Source: Alentia gelatinosa (taxonomy: Eukaryota > Annelida > Polychaeta > Phyllodocida > Polynoidae). Taken from it: 64,000 nucleotides of DNA. How positions within the stretch are numbered: position 1 is the stretch's first letter; each line of letters starts with the position of its first letter. Location of the stretch: contig OX465581.1 in assembly GCA_950022655.1 (NCBI GenBank), forward strand, positions 109,599,125-109,663,124, read 5' to 3'. This document shows positions 22,461 through 33,934 of the stretch, one piece after another. Below the pieces are notes generated by a model, which had not been told where the DNA came from, did no database searches, and was given only the letters and a program-made list of their open reading frames with translations. Both the position numbers and the translations under genes were made by a program.

Positions 22461-23474
22461 CTGTACTATGTGCTTGTACGAAAATTACTGATGGATTTGT
22501 AATAATTAAAAGTGTATTATAACATAGGGTAATCTGATTGAAGTTGAGACACAGTGGTATGAAGCTAGAGTTAGATAAAAGGAATGGAAAATCACAGGTG
22601 TTCTCTATAAGGAAGTGGTTGGTCACGTGATGTTCAGCCGTTTGGAAGAGAGGTTGATGGTTTTAGTATGTCCGAGTGCTGCCTGCTCTGCACGGCATAG
22701 TAAGAAGGAACCACATAGACAATAACAAGGTGAGCGTTGCTCCCTGCTTCGTGGCAATAGGAACACTCAGCAGGTGCTAGAAGCCTCAGTCTTCCTTGAG
22801 TAAGGTTGCCCTGCTAGTTGGTGTGCTTATGAAAGCAGGGTTACTCTGCACTTTCCTAGAAAACTGACATTCGCGAAACTAGCTCTCAGTGGGAAAGCAC
22901 GCAGAGTGAACATTTACGGGGACTCATAGCACTGTGAACAGAATTTAAGGAATACATCTGGTAATGTGAACTATTGGAATATTATGGAGGCAACACTCAC
23001 GACTATGATTATGTGACATTTAATATGGGGAACGAAGAGGAACATCAAATTGGACAATAGGCAGATCAGGTCAAGATCAATACTATTGAATTACTGGGTA
23101 TGTGCGGACAGATAAGTGAATGATTGGAGATTGACAACCTGAATTATAAAATATCATCAAAGGTTTATTCAGTAACTGGTTTGTACCTTTATTTTACTGA
23201 ATTGGTTTCATTGCTGATTATTCTGTTTCATGTGGTTCATTAGAGTGCAAAGTTATTAAGAAGTCACTTGTTACTTATGTGTACCTCTAGTCATTAGGAT
23301 GGGTGAGGTTACTGTGCACCTATGACTAATCATAGCCAGCAGCTCTACCTACAGAGAGAAAGTCCCAGGATGATACAATGAAGCTGACTAAACTATTAAT
23401 GATTTTTTGAACGATTAGCCGATCATTCCCCCCCCATATCTTAATTAACATCTTTAAAACTCTACAACATTACA
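22461..23474. mobile_element. 1-kb insertion in the left inverted repeat, containing repeat R5 copy 1
   Basis: Homology between the left and right arms of the 7.5-kb element stops at 22460 and resumes after 23474. The break is bracketed by a 13-bp direct repeat ACACTACGACACA (22448-22460 and 23475-23487). About 22752-23455 is homologous to 39292-39990, for example cctagaaaactgacatt(c/t)g and the gaggttactgtgca block. No coding sequence was recognised. Confidence 0.65.
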
Positions 23475-23666
23475 ACACTACGACACAAGACCTGCGTAAA
23501 CCAGTAAGTTGGTGCCTAATCGTATAGTATTCTGCTGAGAAAATCACTGTCATGTGAAAGATACTCGATAGAAATTTTGGTCTTTGATAGTAGATATAAA
23601 GGGCCTTATGCACTATGATTATGTTGATATTTGATAAGGTAAAAATCCTATGAACAATACCTCCCC

Positions 23667-24815
23667 CTACAATACATGCCAAGATACTCCAACCACTAAC
23701 AATATATATTTATAAATTTTAGGCTAAACGAGTACAAATTGCAAGAAAACCTTTTAATGCTGGATCATGTTGGGGTGGCTATGAGCCATTTCCAAAAAGT
23801 TTTCCAAGCCCAACCCCTACACATAAGATGGCCATCTTGAATTTTAGCGGGGAAAGGCAAAAATTAAAAAAAATCAGCTGTACCCTCTACAAATTCCAGA
23901 TTATTTAATCTAGAACTAAAAGAATACATCATTTTGAAGGCTAAATATCTGTTTATTGTATTCATATATCAATTGTTTCAATTGTCCCTAAATCCAAGAT
24001 GGCTGCCATATAAAGTTCCGATTTGTGCCATTTCTAGACCAAATGCCAGAAAGTACTATCACCTGAGAGTGCAGTAATATTTTCCATGGAAACAAAACCT
24101 ACTAGAAAAGTTCTGATATCTCTAGAGACCAAGATAATTTTGGGTGTGAAGATATACAGAAATCGAGACATACTTTTATTGTGAGTAATCAGTATTTCAG
24201 CAGTGTCACCCAATTGTCTGCAGAAATTTTCAATTGCATACCTATGAGTCAAAATAGGTTCACAACATCCCTATTTCATATAATTATAAAAGATTTTTCC
24301 ATTTCCTAAGCCAACTTACTGGATAGCTGCCAGATCAGATTTCAATGAAGGGTTTGCTAAACCTAAATGCTCTCCAGTTCCTAGGGAAGTACCTAATCTT
24401 AAGATATGTCAAATTGTTATTATTTTAATTAATGAAATATTATTTCATTACAAGAATGTATTTGAATTTATTGAAAATCACAAATCTTTACATAAAAGTA
24501 CTTTATTGCAGTTATAAAGTATATAACAGTGGTCTGCTAATCCATTAATTCAATTTCAAGTAATATTTTGGGCTAGGATTATAGATCTATTTATCATGGT
24601 GAAAACATCTTCATATTGATATAGATTATTCAGAATATGGTTAAGCTAAAGGGAAAAAATCACTTATTTCCTTATCTATCTAATGCTGATAGATAAGGAA
24701 ATAAAACACACACATAAAAGGCTGATTATATTCATGTCAAATTTGGTATGTTATATCTTTCAACACTAGTCAATTCTCAATAGACACTGTTTTGACATTC
24801 ATATCCTTTGTATCC
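23667..24815. other. Interior of the 7.5-kb element, no gene recognised
   Basis: AT-rich DNA between the left inverted repeat and the decayed coding region. It contains gatggccatcttga and caagatggctgcca motifs near 23828 and 23996. A palindromic pair (cttatttccttatctatc...gatagataaggaaata) lies at about 24662-24704. Confidence 0.45.
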
Positions 24816-26297
24816 TCAGCATAGGGGAGAACAGTTGAGACCAGCATTCCTACATTTACACCTGGCTCCATCACAATCTGTTGTTCTGCAGCCACAATAG
24901 ATTGCTTTAAGGAGGTCAGATGGTGCCACAGCGAGATTAGTTGAAATAGGTGTATACACCCTGGACCAGTTTCCATTCCCAATCTTTTGAATTAAGCCAG
25001 TTTTCCTTCCAATCTTCAACTTGGAAATGAACCCTCTCAGAAGCAGCATCATCTCTCTACATTTTAAGGCATGTTGTCTTACTTACCCCAAATATGATGA
25101 GGTGGTATCATACCAAAGAATCCATGAATACTGAGCATGTTCTCACAGAGTGCAGGCCCTAATTTCTCTTGCAGGGCAGATATGCCTTACTCATGGCAGA
25201 GTAGGATCAGAAGGTCAGTATCCTGAACTACAAAGACCCCATATTGGATTTCAGCAGATGCAATGTTCAGCTTCCTTAATTGTGGTTAAATCTTCATCTG
25301 CATATGTTTCAACAACTGTAAATCTTTCATCTCCCAAGGATGATTTTAAGACTCTCAGGAATTTTACTTTATTCTCCACATTCTTCAGGACAGGAACCTC
25401 GCTTGACCTGAAGCGCATATCCTCCTTAATCAAAATTGTCGACTTTATCATCCCTTTTGATGTTTAATGGAGGGGCCAACATAACCATCAGAAGCAACAA
25501 ATGCATTCTCATATATATTCTTCTGATAAAGTCAATATAATCCAGTGCTATCTCCGTATATTTTTTTCCAGAACCCCAATGTGTAACAATGATCCACCAT
25601 CTAAGATGTATTGTATGTTTTCATTTTGAACCTTTGGGCCCTTGAAAATTCAGCTGCTTTGACCATAGTAGCTTTGGCAGTCTTTCTTATCAAACCATGG
25701 TTATCAAACCATGCACATGGGTATAGTGTTAGATAACTCGTGTCTTGTTCCAGGCATGTAGATGCATTAGTCAGTCATTTAAAGACAAAGACTGGGTCAA
25801 CCTGAACTTGCTCCTGGTCAAATTGAATGGTACATTTTAAAGCAAGAATCTTGATTTGTGATTTCTTGAAAGTGTAGTCTGATAGTTTGGTACCTTCTAT
25901 CTTCCTCATAATTCTCAATCCAACATATTTTGCTTTATGTGGATTTTTAGTTTCGTCAGCACCACTCCTGTTGAGATGTCGTGTAGTCTGGAGTCACATA
26001 TGAAAAACTTCTCATGAGGCACTACTCAATAACCGGATCTGTCAAGAATTTATCATCAAATCTTTTGCAACTGGGTGGCAGCAAGGCCAGAATTTTAGAT
26101 ATATATCTGCAAAAGCAGTCTAGGCAGTTTAGAGGACTTTTTATCAATATTTCTGTCACATTTAGCTTGCGTAAAATAATAAGATCATTAGGCAATTTAC
26201 AATGATAAGCATAAAATCTAAAATGGCCATCACTTGATTCAATGGCTAAGGAAATAAATTTCAATATTGCAAATCTTAAGTTTATCTTTGAAAACAA
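24816..26297 (-). pseudogene. Decayed TE-associated protein of the CDTTS family (uncharacterised)
   Basis: Read on the minus strand, broken frames give a series of blocks I connect with a large, uncharacterised protein family seen near transposons in cnidarians, molluscs and arthropods. They are VDPVFVFK (about 25800), LTLYPCAWFDNHGLIRKTAKA (25730-25665, like a YEL.PYP.SLFD..G..RK block), a GGSLLH segment (about 25590), a conserved stretch RSSEVPVLKNVENKVKFL (25420-25365) followed by ADEDLTTI, the motif YDTTSSYLG (25110-25085, normally GCDTTS..G) and a cysteine-rich tail CRTTDCDGARCKCRNAGLNC (24895-24836). Many stops and frame changes make it non-functional. The family resembles PIN-like nucleases in outline, but I cannot confirm that. 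Its place inside the 7.5-kb inverted-repeat element suggests it was that element's own protein. Confidence 0.55.
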
Positions 26298-27268
26298 AGC
26301 ATATCACCATTGCTTTAATAATTTGCCACTGCAGCATTTGATTTTTATAGTCTGTTGGTGATTTTGTTTAGATACCAACTGATCATCAGCAAAACCTGAC
26401 CCAAACCTAATATTTATATATTTTCATGCAAAAAACTGTTTTCTTTAGATGTCTTGATGCCATTGAGGATTTTGTGGTGATTTGCCACCATAGAGCCCAT
26501 TAATAGATGAAGACATGCATAGATTTGCTTGATTTTGGCCAAAATCCGACAAAAATCGTGCAGTTCGGTGGGGGCCATCTTGGATTAAGGGCACATTTTG
26601 TTGGATTGCATACACAGATGTCCTGATATGATAGGATTCCTTAAAAACATGTATTTTAACGACTCTATGCTGAGTATTCTAGAGGTGGTCGCTGGGCCAA
26701 GTAAAAAACCTTGACTTTTGGTGTTTTTTTCAAGATGGCTGGCTTATCTTCAGGGGTTGGCCAAAGACAAATATTTGGCCTTGACCACCCTAGAATCATC
26801 CAAGAACAAAACTTTTTCTTGCAATTTGTTTTCAGTCAAACTTTAGTTTGACTGGACTGACAGGTGTGTAAATTATTAGTGTTTAAGTATCAGAACAAGT
26901 GTAAAATCTAATGGTGTTTGAAAGTATATAGTTGATATTCAGAATTTGGTAACAATTCAATTTTAGAAATGTTTAGTGCTATATCTTCAATAAAAATGAA
27001 TATATCTATGATTTATTATGACCATGTCTAAATTTACAAAAAAACAACTGGGAATTTGAATAGCTTTGGCAAGAAATGTTTATCAGTTTTGTGTTCTACC
27101 TCTGTGTACATTACTGAAGGGGGGGGGGGGGGGTTTGTGAAATAGCCCTTAAACACTGGTTTACAATATGTGTTTTATAGTTATTAGATATGTAAACAAT
27201 ACCTCTGTACCGTGACTAAGATATAAGTGATTAGAAATATGTGCAGTAGGAGCAGCATGGAATTAATT
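26298..27268. other. Interior of the 7.5-kb element, no gene recognised
   Basis: This may include a more decayed N-terminal part of the protein read on the minus strand at 24816-26297, but no motif can be named. It ends near a run of 15 G (27119-27133). Confidence 0.4.
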
Positions 27269-27269
27269 G

Positions 27270-27790
27270 ATATGGCTAAAATGTGCGTTTGCCTCCGTGT
27301 ACACACATGACTTTCAATATTTTGAGAAGATCTGCTGATATAATTTGAAAAATATACAATATCAGTAGGGTATGAAAAGATCTGTCCATGGTTAAAATTG
27401 GATTAAAATACCCCCACACACTATGGAGTTATACTGGTAAATAATGTACACCAAGGCAGATTCTGCCTCCGGTTTTTCTCTGTTTTCAAACAAAAAAATC
27501 AGCCTGCTATGGGTCTTAGTGTTGGTAGATTTTGCTGTGGGTGTTGATGTTGATGGGTACTGGTGTTGGTGGAATGAAAATGGCTAAAATCTGCTTCTGC
27601 CTCTGTGTGCACACATATTTATCAATATTACCATAAGATCTGCTAATATGATTTGAAAAAGATATCATATGAGTAGGATATGGCCACATCTGTCCATGTG
27701 TGACATTGAATTCCTCAAACACTATGAATTATTACTGGTAAATAATTTCCATAGAGGCAGATTCTGCCCCCGTGTACACAATACTGCCTC
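27270..27790. repeat. Two tandem copies of a ~305-bp unit
   Basis: Blocks recur in the same order: ggctaaaat(g/c)tgc, a g(c/a)ctc(c/t)gtgt.cacaca segment, agatctgct(g/a)atat, tctgtccatg, actggtaaataat and ggcagattctgcc, first near 27273-27470 and again near 27580-27770. Confidence 0.75.
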
Positions 27791-27997
27791 CGTGTGGATG
27801 GGTTTTCTAACTTTTTTATAGTATAAATGGATGTGTAGAATGAAAGGGAGACTTGAGACATCATGGAGCAGCACACAAGTATCGTATCTGATATATCTAT
27901 GGAAAGAAATATTTTCTCTGTCAGAAACAGAAGATAAAAATAAGTAATGACAACTTGTCATTTGTAGTTTAATATAGCTTTTGAAATAATGTATAAA

Positions 27998-28288
27998 ACT
28001 GTGGTGGTCGCCGGCCTAGTTGCGTGGCAGGTATACTTTCAGAAAGTCTAGTTCCCGGCGATATCCCACCCTACAGATATGAGCTAGCCTAGTCACAAAG
28101 AACACAACTCCACAACTTTAGATATACAACAGGTTGGTTATTCAACTTCCCAGAGTGATCCCGGTTAGATCACTCCCAAAGTACAGTACCCTGCCAACGG
28201 GTGCCAGGTGGAGCTGGGGAGGCTAATCAACCGGAGTCTCAGACCATTCCAAATAAGCTGCACACATAATTCCTAATACTTCCCAGCA
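27998..28288. mobile_element. 291-bp insertion flanked by 15-bp direct repeats (SINE-like)
   Basis: The perfect direct repeat GAAATAATGTATAAA lies on both sides (27983-27997 and 28289-28303), the length expected for target-primed retroposition. The insert is more GC-rich than its surroundings. It begins near tgtggtggtcgccgg, includes an A-box-like ggcctagttgcg, and ends cttcccagca without a clear poly(A). It could be a SINE or a truncated element. Confidence 0.6.
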
Positions 28289-28303
28289 GAAATAATGTAT
28301 AAA

Positions 28304-29404
28304 TCACCATATATGAAGGGAAATAGGTCAAGCTAAAAGATTTTCTTTCTGCCTTTGTCTACAATTCTGCCTTAGAGTACAACATTTCAATATGTTATAG
28401 CTCTCAGCTGAATGGTACCAGATTCTTGAAATTTAAGACAATTGTTGGGAACATGTTCATCAACATGCAAATATTCTTTCAAATTTCTTTATGGCGCTTG
28501 AAAAAATTACAGTTTTCATAAAAAAAACCTGCCCAACTCTTGGAAAAATAGCCTTCATATATTTGGTAACGAATATTCTTATTATATTAGTTAGAGAATC
28601 TTTTTCACTTTCTTCTTCTAAGTGAACATGCTCTTTATGCATAACAAACAAAGAAACTTTTTCATTTCAATATTATAAATGCCTAAAATAGAAATAGAAA
28701 ATTTTGAATTGATATACATCTACGTAAGTACACGGAGGCAGAAATATTTAAGAGAGTGTTACTTCAACACGGTCTACAGAACCCAATATTAGTCAAAACG
28801 ATTAGCCATTTTAGGGATACTACCATAAAACTGTCTAGATTGCACGGGAAAATTCTTAAAAGAAATTTAGTAATAATTTATCTTTTGACAATTTTCGACT
28901 GAATTGATGCCAAATATCGACCATATGTGTAGTTATTGCGCGACAATCTTGTGAGTATGATTAAACACATTTTTTACAGTGTAAAGTCTAAACCTTCCAC
29001 AAAAATTTGTATCTTGATATATTCATATCCAATACATAAGAAAATATGTACCGTGTATCAATAGATAAAGAAATTTCGGGGAAATAGATACTTGAGGTTA
29101 AAAATATGTAGAGTGTAAGTGTCCCTATTGAAACATACTAAAGAACACACTGCGATACACTGCGATACGGTTGTAGCAGATGTCAAACATATTCGATCTT
29201 GTCGTAGTGTGTCGGAAAGCAATAGGCCGCATCCACCACTCTATAATTTTTCCATGGGAGATTGTGAACAAAAAATTCATGGTGGGTGGTGCTAATACTT
29301 TTTTAGGGGGGGGGGGGGCTTTCTCTTAAAATGGGGGGGGGGGGTCAGACGATTTCTTTTGCTAGTGCTTCTGTGGAGGAGAATGTATGATTTTTGGCGC
29401 ATTT
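28304..29404. other. Interior of the 7.5-kb element, no gene recognised
   Basis: AT-rich DNA. It includes cactgcgatac duplicated in tandem (about 29149-29170), related to the inverted-repeat arms, and a run of 13 G at about 29306-29318 followed by another G run near 29333. Confidence 0.4.
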
Positions 29405-30118
29405 TCAGGTAGGAAGGGGGCAAGTTATCACCATATTTACAGTGCATAAGGCCCTTTATATCTACTATCAAATTCCAAGATTTCATGATTTTCTGTTGAG
29501 TATCTCTCACATGAGAGTGATTTTCCCAGCAGAATACTCTACGATTAGGCACCGATTTACACGGGTATTGTGTCGTACTGTGTCGGTACTTATGATTGTA
29601 TCTCTCACACATGAGAGTGATTTTCCTGGCAGAATATTCTACGATAACACACCGACATACTGGTTTCCACGGGTCTTGTGTCGTAGTGTGTTGGTACCTA
29701 TGATGACTACTTATTGGGTCACCTGCAATGTCGCAGAGCGGTGCCAACATGACTGCGACAGAACCTCCCGACACACTGCGACACAGAACTTCTGTGTCAT
29801 AGTGTGCTGGAGTGTGTCGGGCCTGGTGGACGCGGCCCTTATCTAAACAATGTACCGCTAGGTGGGATGAACAGTAACCTATATGATATACATTCCCTCT
29901 ATATCAGTGTCAATCATTATCTACCTGTATTGTGATTGGTTGATTACATATCTCAATAGAACAAACCACTGACCAAGATATACCGATAGGAAACGAGCGC
30001 CGTGTTCGTTCAATGATGTGTATGCCTTGGGCGGTCTATGAGCCCCTGCCTCGGCTATGCTTGACTGCGTTTCGCATGTCATCCCCGTCCTTGAATAAAT
30101 TAGACAAACATCCGACAA

Positions 30119-30349
30119 ATGTGGTCCTTCTTTATCAACAACACCCACGACCTCCCCCTACATTTTGAAGCCTACACGCATCCGGACCACTCACTCCTTC
30201 ACACGCTTTCTACAAATCCTGGGCCTGACAACTTTCTCTTGAAGTTCTACCCCGATCAATCTGCGATTCTAGCCAGAGCACTTCAGGCTCAACCGTGTCC
30301 AAAAGATAGGTTCCCCGAAACCAATAATTTCGAAGCAAACAGTGCGTAA
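30119..30349 (+). CDS. Unrecognised small open frame, possible exon
   Basis: A 76-residue frame with coding-like composition: even codon use and no low-complexity runs in an AT-rich neighbourhood. It is rich in proline, histidine and aromatic residues (HDLPLHFEAY, FLLKFYPDQS) and has one N-N-T glycosylation sequon. Donor-like strings follow (gcgtaaag inside the last codons, ggtaagt at about 30359). A CCAAT-like attggttgatt lies about 185 bp upstream. No family match is known to me, and it may be a chance frame. Confidence 0.25.
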   Translation: MWSFFINNTHDLPLHFEAYTHPDHSLLHTLSTNPGPDNFLLKFYPDQSAILARALQAQPCPKDRFPETNNFEANSA

Positions 30350-30359
30350 AGTAATAAGG

Positions 30360-32574
30360 TAAGTAAAGGTGTCCATTGGTGAGTGGAAACAGATATTATA
30401 GAGAAATAAGGTTTAACATTTTTTATATCTATGATATTCCAGATCTATTGCTCATCATACCGGTATGTTTTAACATACATCTACATTTATCGGAATCATT
30501 ATCTCAATATACAAGTCCTTTACTATATGTATATAGGGAACATCAGTCTAGCTGTAATATAACTTGTACAGCTGTGCCGTCTGTATTGTAAGATAGGGAG
30601 TATCAGGTCACTGTATGTAGATGGTTTTGGAACTAATCTCAGTATATATCGATGTTTCATAAGGAGGTTGGGTGACACTAAAACTGGTATCATGAATATC
30701 GGTGATAATGCGGATACATTTACTATAGATCCAGACTGTATTGCTTTCTTCCATGGCGTTCTTATTGATCACACTAGATGTCTACTGGCAGAACACCCTA
30801 ATTTGAGTCAGTGCTCCTCATTTCTGCATGTATTTTACCACTGCCGATTCGTTCATTCGGAGATGGACCAAATATCGAGGTATATAATGTGGGGTTTCAA
30901 CTTGGTTCAGTTTAAATAGCTTAAACATGTGAAATAAATCGATAACAACAATTCACTCGCGCTCCGCTCATGGGTGTTCGACTCGCGGGTATCACCAGGG
31001 TCCCTGACCATTGCGGTTTAGGCGTGGAGCAGTCAAAGCGGGTGCTGTATTCCGCTCAGAGCTCTGCTTCCGCTGACTGACAGTCTGTCTGTGGGTGAGG
31101 GAACTTGTTGTTATCGATTGATTTTGCATATTTGAGCTATCTAAACTATATTGCGTGTATGCCCCACGTTATTTACCTCGAATCAGTCATTGCACAACTT
31201 CCAGAAACACCTACAAAAGCGCTGGTGGAGAGGCGCCCTCTCCTAGACCCTGTGCTTTTACTTCCTGATGCCGCGCTGCAAAAGATCTGCTGGGAAAGTG
31301 GGAGAGGCAGCGAGCGGCAGCAGACCGGTCTGTGTAGGCGCAGCTCTGACTTCAGACTAACGAATATCTGCTCTGGTGCCCAGTATCGCAACAAATAGTA
31401 GCTGATGTCAGCGCTCAGGGATTCCTTTGTAGTATTGGCCAAACCATGATGTCCCTCTGTAAGTCCGCTACATATAGCATGCCGTGACGATTTTCTATAA
31501 TTCCTCCTGCAATTAACAGTGGCGATTTCCAATCGTCACTGTAAAAACAGCAAACTACCGAGAACAATGATTTTACTAATGTAAACCAAAACATAATATA
31601 TAGCGCAGTCGGAATGATTCAGAGGCAATGTTATGAAATGACTAATTAAGTGATTCCTGGGATATATTCCTCTTTAATATTTATGACATTTAAGATTTTA
31701 TTACCAGTTATTTTCAATAAAGGTTAAGTGAAAATGAGTGTTCCTTGTTTTACCTATACATGTAAGACATATTACCTTTCGATGTACCTGTTTTTTCTTT
31801 TTAGGAGCTCATTGAAAAATTTTACTAGAAGAAATATGGTATGCTATATCCTAACTGGGTGATTGCGTATCCCGGCGTTTACACTAGACTTCTAAAACGT
31901 GATAACTGTAGATCGTCGAGCCTATAGTCGTCAACCCAAGAATTTCCTGAATAGAAGCGTTTGTACTTTTTCTAACCATTGACAACTGAAAGTTGTCGGG
32001 TGGTGCAAAATCCGGAATTCGCCGCCTATAATCGTCTAGTGTAAACACTAGGTTTGACTAAATTATACATGTACCACTATTTGTTTAATATTGAAAGCAT
32101 GCAGACATACAGGATCGTACAGAAACATCTGTCATATGTCACGTGTTCCTCTAAAAGTATTTTTAGAAATACAGTCATGATATTCGTGAAGACGTAGGCA
32201 TTTCCATGAATATTTTTTAATAATTTCAGATAAAGCTCTTATTACAATATTTTATGCCTTTGGTGGCAAAGCTGTCATGTAACTACGCCCACAATCGGGG
32301 CCAAATCTCAAATGGTCATCAATGCAGGCTCATTAACTACGGTAGTTTGTCCTGATAACCTATATATGATAGCTGGTGGAATCCGACAACACTGTTACAA
32401 ATATATTAATCAAAGTAAGCATCAATCGTAGATGAAGGTATCGCGTTTGCCATCTACCTACTTTGTTAAGTTAGATCTACCTGTTTTTTTTTAATAAGGT
32501 GGTATTTATCAATGTCATCCATCTGTGAGGGTGCCATGGGCTAATGTGATGGTATCTTGTGAATATTACCATTG
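30360..32574. other. No gene recognised
   Basis: A GC-richer stretch at 31190-31400 has frames on both strands but no recognisable motif. The remainder is AT-rich. Confidence 0.4.
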
Positions 32575-32930
32575 CGTATAGGAGGATGTTCTAAGTTTTC
32601 ACGTGGTGTAGTATGAGAAAACGTGGTTACTGAGCCCGTACGGGTGGCCGTTCGAGGTAATTTGATGAAAAAATACGGCCCGATGCCATAGGCGGGAGGG
32701 CCGTATTTTTTTATCAGATGACCAAGAACGGACACCGTACGGGCTCAGTCACTACGTTTTCTTATTACTATATACCTCCTACTCGTTTAAAACTCTGTTT
32801 TATTAACTTTTCTTCTCTAGGAAAAGCCACTGCGATTCACTACGGCCCGCTGTAACAGCGGGCGCGAACATTATTTATACTACATCCCTAGCAGCGGGCA
32901 GTATTTCATAGACATTCGCACACAGGTATA
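32575..32930. repeat. Fold-back family R3, copy 2
   Basis: The inverted pair ctgagcccgtacggg (about 32632) and cccgtac..gctcag-type arm (about 32735-32750) surrounds a nearly perfect hairpin (aaaaatacggcccgatgcc ... gggccgtattttt) at 32668-32711. The right part is the reverse complement of the start of the copy at 3889. Confidence 0.75.
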
Positions 32931-33608
32931 TAGTAATTATCTAGAGATACGACGTCAATATATTGAATAAAGGATAAGATGATGCTCTCCACAAACTTAC
33001 TCTGCAGCATCAGTCAACATAAGTGAGGTGATCTTTCGTGAGTTGGGACAATATATATTCTACAGGGTTCACCTCCCAGACCTACCGGCATGGCTTAGCC
33101 ACCCACTGAATGGCTTTTTGGTTGGCTGGGACAGACATGAGAGTTGATATGGGCAAGGGGAGCCATGATATCAATTAGTCCAATTTAAGTCTTGTAATCT
33201 AATTCAAAGTTATCTAGAATCGCACATACAGGTATTAGCAAACTTGGTACACATTTTTTGTCACAGCAGTGTTGCGATAAAACTAGAGGTAACATATGAT
33301 TCAACTGCGACAAATGTCGCGGTCAAATAGTGGCCGTGTTCTGATGGTACCGTAATTATCTCGAGCTAGGTGGATCTAATTCTATTTTACATTTAAGTAC
33401 ATATATTTTATTCAAGTAAACAATTACGCTCTTCTTAGGATCGGTCCAACAGCTACAATAATGCATATTAGATACACATAGCGTAGTAACATGACACGAA
33501 TCAATGATTTTAAAGCAAACTTCTTGTCTCAGCATTAGTCGATTACCAATACAAGTATATTCATGCACTGAAATAGGGCAGATGTTAGACTGTCTACCAT
33601 CTGGTCCT
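32931..33608. other. No gene recognised
   Basis: AT-rich DNA without supported features. Confidence 0.4.
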
Positions 33609-33893
33609 TTATCTCACCCCTTGTAGATGTTTAGCCATAGAAAAAATACCCAACGATGACCCAGGTAAAGTGACAATACTACGCCATGGTCGTGGCGTAG
33701 TAGATACGAGATGACGTCATAGGCGATTGACCAATCTGCGGCTAGGAATTCAGAGAGAAGACAAGACAACACAAGACATTTAAACGTCCCTAACCATGAA
33801 AGGGGTGAGGTAAATCCAGAACCGCTCTCGAATCGTAAAATAAACAATATTCCATTAGTTTGAACGGGCACGATTCTCGATGCAGTTCTATTC
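33609..33893. repeat. Repeat family R1 directly upstream of the DapF-like gene
   Basis: The core 33609-33813 has ends TTATCTCACCCC and ggggtgaggtaa. It is followed by a shortened version of the hairpin seen at 5668-5818, through cgattctcgatgcagttcta. It ends 41 bp before the ATG of the DapF-like gene, so the 5' UTR or promoter of that gene may be repeat-derived. Confidence 0.8.
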
Positions 33894-33934
33894 AATAATG
33901 TACTAACAATGACTCTGTCCCCGATAGGATAACC

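Larger units (their letters stand above)
22293..29839. mobile_element. Candidate 7.5-kb DNA transposon with long terminal inverted repeats
   Basis: The ends share AGGGCYGYGTCCACCAG (22293-22309 and, inverted, 29823-29839), flanked by TA on both sides. Inverted homology runs inward for hundreds of bases, for example cactatgacacagaagttct and taccaacacactacgacaca, giving arms of about 360-435 bp. The left arm is split by a 1,014-bp insertion. The right arm holds two tandem copies of a roughly 110-bp block (about 29503 and 29607). Inside lie a decayed coding region on the minus strand, tandem repeats and another insertion. That it is a single transposon, and not a chance pair of related MITE ends, is inference. 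A further end-like string (ggccgcatccaccac) at about 29228 leaves room for nesting. Confidence 0.6.

Noticed and set aside
29292..29846. Opposed 150- and 160-residue frames
   Set aside because: They lie in the inverted-repeat arm of the 7.5-kb element and include poly(G) and poly(P/K) artefacts.
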